This document shows, one piece after another, positions 1 through 9,759 of a stretch of DNA of 64,000 bases. Under the pieces are notes generated by a model that saw nothing but the letters and a program-made list of their open reading frames with translations, was not told the DNA's origin and made no database searches. Source of the stretch: Tetraselmis striata (Eukaryota; Chlorophyta; Chlorodendrophyceae; Chlorodendrales; Chlorodendraceae); contig VCJN01000482.1 of the NCBI GenBank assembly GCA_006384855.1, forward strand, positions 1-64,000, read 5' to 3'. Both the position numbers and the translations under genes were made by a program. Each line of letters starts with the position of its first letter. Positions within the stretch are counted from its first letter, which is position 1.

Positions 1-649
1 GCGCTGCTTGATGTCCCATCAAAGGCGGATGGCGCGTCTCCGATAGTATAGTGCAAGTATGGGGATGTATGGGGAATAGCATGCCATGGGGATTGCATTA
101 TGCTGCCACAATAGACGCGCTGTCGTCCGACGAAATCGTCCGAACCGACGACGATCGCAGCGACAAAAACGTCGCAGTATGTACAGGTAGTAGCGACTCT
201 GGCGCTCGCTACCAGAAGATCTTTACGCGCGGCGGTACGGTCATGGTATGGGGATGCAGGTACCTGTACCAGGAATATACAACGCCTACCGCGGTACCAG
301 TACTGTCTTACGACAAGTGTCATAAATGACAGCATCACACATTTTCGGCATACTGTTATTCTACGGCTGCTCGTCGATGATAAGTAGGAATGCTTGTAGG
401 AAAACAGTAAATCCTCCGTAAACGTGAGAAAATGATGAAACCCGATGTTATATTTGTCATACTTTCGGCTCAAACTTGTATCGTTTCCGGAGGCGGGTCA
501 GCCGTACCGGAGCCGGACGGGCGGAAGCGTGCATCTTCCGCGCCGGGAGGGGAGACTGTACCCTTTTTGTAATTCACACCAGTACCTGTACGTATGGGCC
601 GTTCTGTGGTGCTGGCGCTAGCGCTGACAGCGAATCGACATTGATCACA
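1..649. other. Left-edge repeat-rich stretch, no gene seen
   Basis: No convincing coding frame is visible; the open frames are short and have no family resemblance. The stretch is rich in short GTAC-based words such as GGTACCTGTACC. Around 551-575 it contains the word CCCTTTTTGTAATTCACACC, which recurs at 5502-5522 and, inverted, near 3450, so at least one fragment of a dispersed repeat lies here. Confidence 0.4.
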
Positions 650-860
650 TGATCCATTTGTTTTTCTCCCCCGGGACAGGACTGGCACCAGTGAAACCCT
701 TGCAGCGTCTCTACGACGGCCGTTTAGGCAGCAATCCAGTTACGGAAAGCCCTGGGTAGGCGACGCTCCATTATAGTCATCAAGCACATGGCCGAAGCAT
801 TTCGCAAGAATAATTGAAGGCCAGTGACGGAATTTCCAACACTGTTGGATCACCGTCTAA
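650..860. repeat. Dispersed repeat, inverted copy at 38865-39070
   Basis: Read on the minus strand, this block follows 38865-39070 through a chain of shared words: GTGATCCAACAGTGTTGGAA, GTCACTGGCC, GGCGACGCT / GAGCGTCGCC, GGATTGCTGCC, GAGACGCTGCAAGGGTTTCA and CCAGTCCTGTCCCGGG. The two copies are diverged, with many substitutions and small gaps. The family is not recognised and neither copy has a coding frame. Confidence 0.7.
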
Positions 861-1411
861 AACACTGCCATCAAAATACCCGGCACTGACCACGAAAGGT
901 CCGCCCTACCCGTTTGGGCGTCGGCCCATTCGAGTAATGCGCATGATCATACACCCGATTATTTCGGATGATATTTGCATAGTGACTATGTTACGGTGAA
1001 TTTAGTGATCAATGTCGTAATTTAGTGTTACTACGAGTATAATCCGACAGATATATGAGACCGTAATTTTATGTTTTATACCCGCTTGCTGCCCTTGACG
1101 ACGCTAAAATAAATATCCGAAGAGTCTCGTACTGGTAGCGACCATGTTGTCCGCCTGATTTCCTGATATCGCCTTCTGCTGCCAGCTCATGTAATTATGT
1201 TGTCCGCCTGGCAAATACTCACTTGAAAATTAGTAACATAAAGTACACGCTGTTGACGGTAATTGTAGTAATGACAACTTAATACGGGATTGCCAACTCG
1301 CAAGTGATGTGGGACGTTTCCTATATTGCCTTTTCGGTCGATTTCCTGATCGCCTTTTGCAGCTAGCTTATCTAACTAAGCGGCGCTTCGCGCCGGGGAT
1401 TTGTGGAGGTG

Positions 1412-2302
1412 CCCCTACCTCTTGGGTTGAGCGTGGTGCGGCCGTGCGGGATACGGGCCGCTTTTAGCCGGCTTGTACAGTAGTGTTGATCCTGTAATAC
1501 TGTTGTTTCCGGGTAATAATGCTTTTAGCGTTAGATAGATTTGTCAGTAATTTATTTTGTAAAACAGATTAAATCTGCAAGCCGCGTAAAAGCGGGCCGC
1601 CGACCACTGGTGTGCATTACAAAAAGGCCGGTACCCAACCCACCGCTAAAAGTTGTATTACCCAAAAAAAAAAAAAAAAGGCAGCACTGCAAGCTCAGCA
1701 ATACAGTACAAGCCGCCTACAGGCGGCCCGCATCCCGCACGAGGCCGCGCAGGTCGGGCCGGTCGTCAGGTCTACGGGGCGGGCACGCCGCGAATCGCCA
1801 CGCCCGCCGCCTGTACCTGCACCGGACGCCGGACGCCGCCGCTCGACCGTCGCCCGTCCGTCGACGGACGCCGGGCCCCGGGTCGGCGGACTGCCCCCGC
1901 ACCGCGGCGACCCCTTTTTACAGCACCATACTTGGACTACCGTATAGGTAAGGAATAGTCGCTGAATAGCCTCGAATGCTGATTCAGCAATAAAAACGCG
2001 CTGCGGTACCGCGTTATTTTGGCGTTTCAGACGAATACATGACGTGCCTGAGCTAGAATACACGCGCATCCATTCAGAATCTTGCCGTCTTCGGAGGTGT
2101 GCCTAGAAATCAAACGAGCACAGATCGAACGTATGACGGTTCATACGCGAAGACGCAGCACAGGAGGACGGACGGACGGACGGAGGACGGACGCCTAAAA
2201 CTCCGTGATAAAACCGTATTGTAACCGGTATTGATTCTCTCGTATTCCAGGCGATTTCGGACGCGGCTCTCCTTTTCCTCCGCTCAACCCAAGAGGTAGG
2301 GG
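1412..2302. mobile_element. TIR element (MITE-like), copy 1
   Basis: A 22-base end starting CCCCTACCTCTTGGGTTGAG (1412-1433) is matched exactly by its reverse complement at 2281-2302, giving perfect terminal inverted repeats on an 891-bp element. Homology with copy 2 continues outward on the left to a GC hairpin (CGGCGC-TTC-GCGCCG near 1381-1395). The interior holds a subterminal GC-rich inverted repeat, an A15 run (1664-1678) and a block of GGAC repeats near 2170-2190. Open frames inside are low-complexity and look non-coding. No transposase is visible, so this would be a non-autonomous DNA element. A possible 4-bp target duplication (ACTA/ACTG) is weak. Confidence 0.75.
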
Positions 2303-2378
2303 AACTGGTAATCCGTAGGTAGATATTTACCCGACCAGTCATGTACTAAGCGGCGCTTCGCGCCGGGGATTTGTGGTG

Positions 2379-3410
2379 CCCCTACCTCTTGGGTTGAGCG
2401 TGGTGCGGGATGCGGGCCGCTTTTAGCCGGCTTGGACTGTTGATCTTGTACTACTGTTGTTTCCGGGTAATAATGCTTTTATTAGCGTTAGAGTTAGATT
2501 TGTCAGCATTTTTTTTTCGCCAGTAATTTATTTTTTTTCGTCAGTAAATTATTGTTTTTCAACAGAGACGTATTATTATTATTTTGTAACACAGATTAAA
2601 TCTGCAAGCCGCGTAAAAGCGGGCCGCCGACCACTGGTGTGCATTACAAAAAGGCCGGTACCCAACCCACCGCTAAAAGTGGTATTACCCAAAAAAAAAA
2701 AAAAAAAGGCAGCACTGCAAGATCAGCAATACAGTACAAGCCGCCTACAGGCGGCCCGCATCCCGCACGAGGCCGCGCAGGTCGGGCCGGTCGTCAGGTC
2801 TACGGGGCGGGCACGGCGCGAATCGCCACGCCCGCCGCCTGTACCGGCACCGGACGCCGGACGCCGCCGCTCGACCGTCGCCCGTCCGTCGACGGACGCC
2901 GGGCCCCGGGTCGGCGGACTGCCCCCGCACCGCGGCGACCCCTTTTTACACCATCATGTTACAGCATATCCTCGGACCACCGTGTATATTTTGGTGATTT
3001 CCGATATCGCCTTCTGCTGCTAGCTCATGTAATTATACCGTGTATATAGTCGCTGTATAAATATAGAGGGCGCGTCTCGCTTGCTGCTGATTCAGCAATA
3101 AAAACGCGCTGCGGTACCGCGTTATTTTGGCGTTTCAGACGAATACATGACGTGCCTGAGCTAGAATACACGCGCATCCATTCAGAATCTTGCCGTCTTC
3201 GGAGGTGTGCCTAGAAATCAAACGAGCACAGATCGAACGTATGACGGTTCATACGCGAAGACGCAGCACAGGAGGACGGACGGACGGACGGAGGACGGAC
3301 GCCTAAAAATCCGTGATAGAACCGTATTGTAACCGGTATCGATTCTCTCGTATTCCAGGCGATTTCGGACGCGACTCTCCTTTTCCTCCGCTCAACCCAA
3401 GAGGTAGGGG
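2379..3410. mobile_element. TIR element (MITE-like), copy 2
   Basis: Second copy, directly oriented and only 76 bp from copy 1. The same perfect 22-base inverted ends lie at 2379-2400 and 3389-3410. It is about 140 bp longer than copy 1, mainly from extra T-rich sequence near 2500-2590 and a different segment around 2955-3085. The GC core, A-run (2691-2707) and right 330 bp are nearly identical to copy 1. The flanks read ACTA on the left (2344-2347) and ACTA on the right (3412-3415), a possible 4-bp target duplication. The tandem layout suggests insertion into or beside an existing copy, or local duplication. Confidence 0.75.
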
Positions 3411-3449
3411 AACTAGCGACTACTGGTTGCGCGAGTGAGCGACCGCCGA

Positions 3450-5524
3450 CTGGTGTGAATTAAAAGGGCAGTTCCCCAGAATTAGAAAAACAGCACAGCA
3501 AGCCGCCTAACTGGTACCATCACGGCATCGCGGTCCTCAACGTGCGGCTCGGATCGCCAGAGTATGTGCAGACGTACATGCGCGGAAAGGCGGAGGAGCT
3601 ACGAGAGGAGGTGGACGCTAGCCTGAGCAAGCTCGCTCCTATCTGCCAAGCCCAGCCGTCGGTACACCCACGCCCTGCATCACCACGCATGCATGGGCCC
3701 TGCTCAAGCATTGCATGCATCACAAGGCGGGGTTTGTCTTCCGTCCGAGGTGGAGGCCTTTGCGGAGGCGGTGGATGCCACCGTCCTCGCGGCGGTCGAG
3801 CGGGTGCTAGGGGTCTCTTTTGATCCCTCCACGTACGGCACCGACACCAATCCGGTGGTTACCGATTTCCTGGCGAAGCTTTTGCACGACCCCGACCCCA
3901 TGGCAGCGGAGGTGGCTACCTTGAGCGAGGATGCAGTGGCCACGGCGTGCAGCAGGCTTCACCTCCCCACTCGGTTGTAGAGAGCTGGCATCCGCCGCAT
4001 GGCTACCGTTCGTGATGCCGCCTTTATCGGCTGCATGAATGCCATCCTCCCAAGGTTCTTGACTAGGAACTCCGGCACCAACACCCCCACCCCTGGTTTC
4101 TTTGACCCACAGCTCGGGTCCGTACTTGCCCGAGGCAGCTTCAACGCAACTTCTTCCCGCCGGTATGACCACTTCCTCAACGATGCTCATGGGTCGGACA
4201 GCTACGCCGCGGAGATGCGCGAGGCTTGGGGCCGCCTCCAAGCGGCTATCGCTGGCCATCTCGGCGAAGCAAATGCGCGCGTGATGGAGCGGGAAGTGGA
4301 GGCTGCGGCGGGCTCGCAAAAGGAGCTGACGGCATTTCTAGACCAGGCCAACAACTCTCGGCTTCGAAATGAGGTGTGCGCTCTCCCTGTCACATGTAGG
4401 GAACGGATCTTGTTCAACCAGCTCGACGCGGCGTCAGGCATGTGGACACTAGCCGTCCCCACCGCGCGGACGGTCATGACTCCGCATGAGCCGCGGGAGG
4501 TCGCTGCCAGGTACTTCTTTCTGCCTAGCCCGTGCTTGGCCCCAGTGGTTGGGAGCCATATCATTCTGCCCTCGACGGAGCACAACCCTGTCAATGTTGA
4601 CCTAATACGGCGACGCGCTCATGGACCTCCCGGCGCCTGGAGACGCTCATTGGCGTACGTGTACAGCACGACGCTATCGCAAATGCCTTCCGCGATCACT
4701 GTGTTCACGACCTAGGTATCGCTGTATGGCGGGAGTTGGATGACTTGTTCCAGCAGGCAGTGCCTCTCGGCAACACCGTACCCAGGGATGAACTCAAGGA
4801 CCTAGTGCCAGACGCAGAGCTCTCCCTTCCGGCGTTCAACGTCGTGACCGGAAGCTATGATCCCCGGAGCTAGAAGTCCACGGTGTTGGAGTTCAACACT
4901 ATGCGGTACGGGGTCCAGTACACTGCCGTGCCCCGGGCCACGGCTGTGGGTCGGTTTGAGCGCTCCATGTTGGGCGACTTACAACAGGGGGTGGCAGCGC
5001 GGGATGCGGCGTGGCATAACACGGAGCCCGGACAGAAGGGTCCTCTTCGAGACATCCTGGATATTAATGTCGGAGTACACGGGCATGGTCTTCGGCACAT
5101 TGGGTGAGGTGAGCAAGGGGGTGCGCCGCACGGTGCGCGGTATCGCATGCTTGACTGCGGATCGGGGTGCCCTCTCATCGCGGGGCACTCGGTGCACCAC
5201 CCGGGCTCACCAGGAGGCCTTGCTCGCAAGAGATTTCCTCGGGGTCCTGAGCTTGGTGGCCGCTCGAGAGCGCGCTCGTTGCCCCATCATACGGCGTAGA
5301 TTCGTCTGCCATCCCGTTGCTGAAGCTGCACAGCACGTCCGAGGATCACCCACACACACACGTGCACGCGTGGCCCGGACTCTGAACCGTGTGCGCATCA
5401 CTTATCCATCCCGCCTCATGCGGGATGCGGGCCGCTTTTAGGCGGCTTGCTGTGTTGCTGATTTTCTAGTACTACTTTTTGTAGTAGGTGGATTTGTTGC
5501 TGCCCTTTTTGTAATTCACACCAG
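3450..5524. mobile_element. Inverted-repeat-bounded block with a retroelement fragment inside
   Basis: The left end (CTGGTGTGAATTAAAAGGGC, 3450-3469) is the inverse of the right end (GCCCTTTTTGTAATTCACACC, near 5502-5522). The inverted homology runs inward: TTGCTGTG and AGGCGGC words occur in mirror positions near 3494-3510 and 5440-5455. The interior is the reverse-transcriptase-class fragment described separately. Either a TIR element acquired that fragment, or two insertions of a TIR family in opposite orientation flank an older retroelement. Confidence 0.55.
3520..5410 (+). mobile_element. Non-LTR-type retroelement fragment, region after the reverse transcriptase
   Basis: Two consecutive coding-like stretches read on the plus strand (about 3540-3980 and 3999-4715). 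A motif at about 3960-4010 reads as a leucine-proline-threonine-arginine stretch followed by G-A-G-I-R-R and an alanine/phenylalanine stretch, resembling the 'thumb' region that follows reverse transcriptase in several algal and fungal retroelements. No reverse transcriptase palm motif is present here. The coding frame is interrupted and the segment looks like an old, incomplete copy. It probably belongs to the same broad class as 31860-33565, whose 3' end is shared at 5725-6135; this grouping is inference. Confidence 0.45.
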
Positions 5525-5624
5525 CGCGTGCATAGTACTACTTCTAGTACTACTTTTTGTAGTAGGTGGATTTGTTACAGCCCTTTATGTAATGCACACC
5601 ACCAGCGCGTGCATATAGTCGCTA
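5465..5624. repeat. Tandem duplication of a repeat end (about 77-bp unit, two copies)
   Basis: The words TACTACTTTTTGTAGTAGGT, GGATTTGTT and GCCCTTT(TT)GTAATTCACACC occur once at about 5465-5530 and again at about 5542-5612, each followed by AGCGCGTGCATA. Inverted relatives occur at 39533-39565 and near 39404-39430. This is probably the terminal segment of the dispersed family that also forms the boundaries of 3450-5524. Confidence 0.65.
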
Positions 5625-5724
5625 CTGCCACGAACGGTACCCGGACTTCAAGACTGTTTACTTAAAATAAAAAACAATCTGTCACCATAATAAAAAACAA
5701 TCTGTCACCACACACACACTGGCC

Positions 5725-6135
5725 AAAAAATCGGCAAGCTCTTGTCTGCGTGGCGCCGCCGTTTCTCCTTGCTCATCAACATGGCACATGCAGACAACGT
5801 TCTTGGCGGGGTCGCGTCCGTGCGTGCGGCACGTGATGGTACTCCTGCGCCTGCGTCGCGTCGCTCGTCGGCATGTGTTGCTATGACCCGGGTCATTGGC
5901 TGCAAGCGTCCTCGCCGCGGCTGATAGCCTACCCCGGGGCGGGGGTCCCTTTGGTCCCTGTCTGCTAAGTGATTTCGTGGTTCCCTTGGCTCCTTCTTGG
6001 TTCTTGGCTCCCTGTCTTCCGGCTCGACCTTGGTTTCAGGCTTATGTCTCTCTTTTGCTGGCAACCTTTCACAGTTGAAGTTAGTTCTGTTTGTAGTGCG
6101 CTTTTGTGAAAGCCCTTATGTAAGAAACAAATCTG
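5725..6135 (+). mobile_element. 3'-terminal fragment of the endonuclease-bearing retroelement
   Basis: This segment matches 33157-33565 almost base for base. It holds the last codons of the open frame (a basic tail rich in R, A and S, ending K-R-P-R-R) and the 3' untranslated tail with TGGTTCTTGGCTCCCTGTC and TTGTAGTGCGCTTTTGTGAA. It begins abruptly inside the coding part, as 5'-truncated non-LTR copies do. The junction is preceded by a short duplicated word (CAATCTGTCACCA, near 5688 and 5699). Confidence 0.6.
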
Positions 6136-6269
6136 TCACCATATCCTGGTAAATACCGTTTATATATGCTGCTGCAGCTTCGGCTGCGGCTGCTTGTACA
6201 ATTTTCCTCCGTCGAAATAAAAACTCATAATGTACCCGTACGAACCGGACCGTCTGGACATCACGTCAT

Positions 6270-6345
6270 TCAGACCGCCTACGACTGCAGTCGGCGCAAG
6301 AGGGCGGCTTCGGCCGATGTCCCGGGGCGAACTTTGCTCTTGATC
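6270..6345. repeat. Dispersed repeat, inverted copy at 39135-39215
   Basis: Shared words on opposite strands include GCGGCTTCGGCCGATGTCCC, CGGGGCGAACTTT, GACTGCAGT and CAGACCGCCTACGACTGCAG. The 39-kb copy lies directly beside a tRNA-like promoter sequence, so the fragment here may be the body of the same short interspersed element without its head. Confidence 0.5.
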
Positions 6346-6419
6346 ATGTAATTTGTGGGCTGAACTGCTGACGCATCCCAAGCATTGGCGGTAATTGACC
6401 CAGCATACAATGTGCACGC

Positions 6420-7510
6420 TCGATTGCCATTGATGTATTGCCTAAGTTTCGATTCATTTTTTATTCAAATTAAGAAACACACATTATCATCTTTCATGCT
6501 ATGTTAACTGCGACGGCAGCATCATGTCGATACATCTGCTATTACTACGGTACGGTTGTCAGGAACAAAACGTATCATCGTACTCGCATAACTTGCTGAG
6601 TCATCTATCTCAAACTGCAACATGACCGCGGGATGGTGCCGCCCACACCGCCTGAGTCAATCTACAGAAATTTCTGCTGACACCCGCCACAACGCCAACA
6701 GTGTCATTACGTTTTTGCAACTTATGGCATGCCAGTCCTGGAGGCCGCCCCCATAATCAGACGTTCACAGCACGTTGTGAATACGACAAGCATAAGTGTA
6801 TTCCGAACTAGGCATACTCACACCAGCAAGGAAAATGTGCGAATTTTACTGACTTCGGAATGAGCATGGATGGACAGCAGTCTATACGTTCACAAGCGCT
6901 CTGCCATCGTGATGTGTTTCTTTATGGTAAATGTACGTCAGATGACTGGCGCGTGAGGCTGGCTTCCCTCACACGGATTGTCATTTGCTGCCCATCCAGA
7001 ACCAGAGCCCACACCTGTGGCATCTTCGCTGCATTCCTAGGCATCTCACTGCCCACCATCAGCTCAGGCGCCATCCATGCAATGCCATCGACACGACAGC
7101 AAGACCGCAGCAAACAGGTGCCGGCGATGCTGCGTTGGCAGTGATATTGAGGCGGAGTATAACCAAGAGGCAGGCAAATGCTTTTAAGGTTTGAGAGGTA
7201 ACTGGTCTAGCATCTGGACACAGCGCCATATCTAGGCAGGCTGATTCGCGCCAGCGAGGGCATGCAACAACCTCTCTGCCCCCATATGCCGTCATTGGTG
7301 CTCTCATATCTAGCAAGGCACACCGTGAAACGCGGCCACGAGTGATGTAAGGAGTGGAAGGTCGTGAACCGCATCATGACCATGCCACAAGGCGGTTCCT
7401 TCCACAACATGCCGATGCTGACACATACTTAATCTTAGTTACTTGCAGTTGCCCTCTCCCTAGCAGCAATGTGCCGCTGCAGGTGCTGAGTCAAAGCAGC
7501 GCTTGGAGCC
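6420..7510. other. Intergenic stretch downstream of the Psb27-like gene
   Basis: AT-richer than the coding parts, with no coding frame of any length or family resemblance. It is the 3' flank of the minus-strand gene at 7511-9426. No terminator-like structure or repeat stands out. Confidence 0.5.
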
Positions 7511-9426
7511 TCACTTGCCCTCGAGGATGAGGGTGCAACCCTTGTTCATATCCTCTAGGAGCTTGGGGATCTTTGTCTTGGGGTACGGCGCAAGTCCATT
7601 CTGCGCAAAGTGTCCCTGTATGTAGAGGAGGCGCGAATGGTAACTTTAAATTGAGTCCGCGGGCCAAAAAATGGATTTTCTAGCATCGAGTCTGAGATTT
7701 TGTGCTGTAGTTATGGTGTATACTGATATACTTATGGATAAGTTTCCTTTCACCTCTTTGCACCGGTGGGGGGGGGGGGGGGGACAAATAATATGTAGCA
7801 AACTCAACGCATGGTAACGATACAAACAGAAACGATCTGCGGATAAACAACGTTTTGCAACCCCCCGCGAAGAGAAAAACTATTAAAACGGCGAATTCAG
7901 CCAGACTACAGCCACGAATACAGAACCAATACTTCGACACAAAGGTGCAAAAAATTTTATTAGTTTGGCTCAACGGACCGTATTTAATTAATTCTAGGGT
8001 ACGGTACTCAGCCAATGACTAGCCCATTGAGAGGTTGAGGGTTGCCTGTATTGGAGAGGGGCATATTCACATGCTGCGCTGGGCGGGCATCTGTGAAGAG
8101 GGGCGGTGCTGCACCTGCAGAGAGTCGACGCCGACGTAGAAGGCGCGCGCGCTGACCTTGCGCACGTTGCCGCCGCGAGCGTAGCGGCTCACCCAAGTGT
8201 TGCCATCGTTGATAATCGACTTCTTGAGCACGGGCCGCTGCTTGTCATAGGGGTCCTGTTTAAGGAATATAACAGGCCAGGCCGTCAGGCGATTGACATG
8301 CTATCACCTGCAATACCCCCAGCCACTAGTCGCGTATTGCTGCGTAGTCACATGCACACGCCATCAAGCCACCGGGGACTCGCCAGCTCGACGTAGGTTG
8401 CGATCATCTTGGCCAGTGCAAAGGTGTCCTGCTGGTACTGATCCCCCATCTCGGACACAGGAGTCCCTGACACCGTGGCTGTGCGAGAGCGGGCAGACAT
8501 AAGCGTCGTGTTAGGCAGCTGTCAGGGCGCCGGTGCATGCGTAACAGGGCGTTTATTTGACGTGAGCAAAACCACATCAACATCAGCAAGCCGCATCACG
8601 GTGCAGGTTGTTGCGCCAGCAATGCCTTCCAGCCCCATCCAGTCTATCGCATTCAAGTCCCATGTAAGCCAGAGTTTGCCAAAGGTGCATAGAGAAAACT
8701 TTGCGCAGTACTGTGCACCATTCCCACGGGGTCCCAATAACACGGGGAATTGCAACGTTACTAGGAGGACAGGCAGCTCACTATAGTTGTTGGATGATTT
8801 GCTGGCCTCCCCGTAATCGGCCTTTTTGCTCTCATCGCCTCTGGGATGCACACCAGGGGTTCAGCGCCAGATATCGCATGTATCAAAAGTGCTCGAAAAA
8901 GAGGGGGGGCGGGGCAGCAGCCGTGTACGCAGCGAGGTCATTTCCCTGGCGGACAGTCGGGCCGGTAGGGGGGTAGCCCGGCAGCAGACTCACCGAATCA
9001 GCTTCATGCGGCAATCTACGCCGGCGTCTCCGAGGTCGCACATGCCGAGCCCCTTCTCTCCGTCCCAGGCGCCGATCGCCGCGCGTGCCGGCGAGCTCCC
9101 CGCCAGCAGGCCAGCGGCGGAGGCGAGCCCCATAAGCGCCGCACGGCGGGACTCGACGGCGGCGGACGCGTCACCGGGGGCCGCCCGGCAGACGGCCGTA
9201 CGGCGGGCCACCCTGATTAGCAAGAGGAGGGGAAAACACGGAAGCTCAACCTGTCGAACTCATCGATCGATGTTCATGCAGCGAATGGGTCGAGGGAGGG
9301 AAAGGAACCGGGGTGGGTAAGTGGCGAAGAACATCGTCGGCGGGAGGGGCACAGTTTCACGCACCTCTGCTGGCGGGCGGGTGCCGCCCGAGCCAGCAGC
9401 TGCGTTGTCGCGGCGGTCGCTGCCAT
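7511..9426 (-). CDS. psb27-like: Psb27-family thylakoid-lumen protein, precursor (six exons)
   Basis: Psb27 proteins bind photosystem II assembly intermediates in the thylakoid lumen during assembly and repair. Exons on the minus strand are 9426-9365, 9212-8994, 8840-8782, 8478-8393, 8255-8115 and 7615-7511; phases close exactly to 224 codons including stop (223 aa). Residues 1-45 are an Ala/Arg/Thr-rich plastid transit peptide. About residues 46-70 hold a twin-arginine (S-R-R-A-A-L) plus hydrophobic stretch ending A-R-A, typical of a lumen-targeting second signal. The C-terminal half carries the Psb27 pattern: N-T-W-V-S-R-Y-A-R-G-G, A-F-Y-V-G-V-D-S-L-Q, G-H-F, N-G-L-A-P-Y-P-K. The exon 4 donor (GTCGAG) is weak. 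Intron 5 carries C16 on the sense strand (7768-7783). A 3-kb tyrosine-recombinase element ends about 330 bp upstream of the start codon. The family call rests on the C-terminal pattern; the H1/H2 subtype is not resolved. Confidence 0.78.
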
Positions 9427-9759
9427 CCTATAGATGCACTACGTGCGGCGGGGGTGCTGCAAGACTACTGGTATTGAGGGGATACCGCTGGGTAGCGCTG
9501 TCGAGGTACAGGTATGTGAGGGGTGGGTACAGCGAGTGTAAAACGCAACAGGTTGTCGTCGCCCACCACCTCGCCCGCCCAACTGCGCTTGTATCGAGGA
9601 CGATCCCAGGCTACCCTAATGAAGGCACCGTCAAGTATGTAGCCACCCAGGGTGCCCTGTGCCATCTGGCGGATGGCCTGCAAGCGTGGCGTTCCAGAAT
9701 TCCTTCCTCGTATTGTTTTTTGCTTCGCTCGTGCCAGGTGGGCTGGTACCAGTACGCGA

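Noticed and set aside
1541-3049. Several overlapping open frames of 100-190 codons on both strands inside the TIR elements
   Set aside because: They arise from a GC-rich inverted-repeat interior without stops, occur in multiple frames at once, and are duplicated with the elements; none resembles a protein family.
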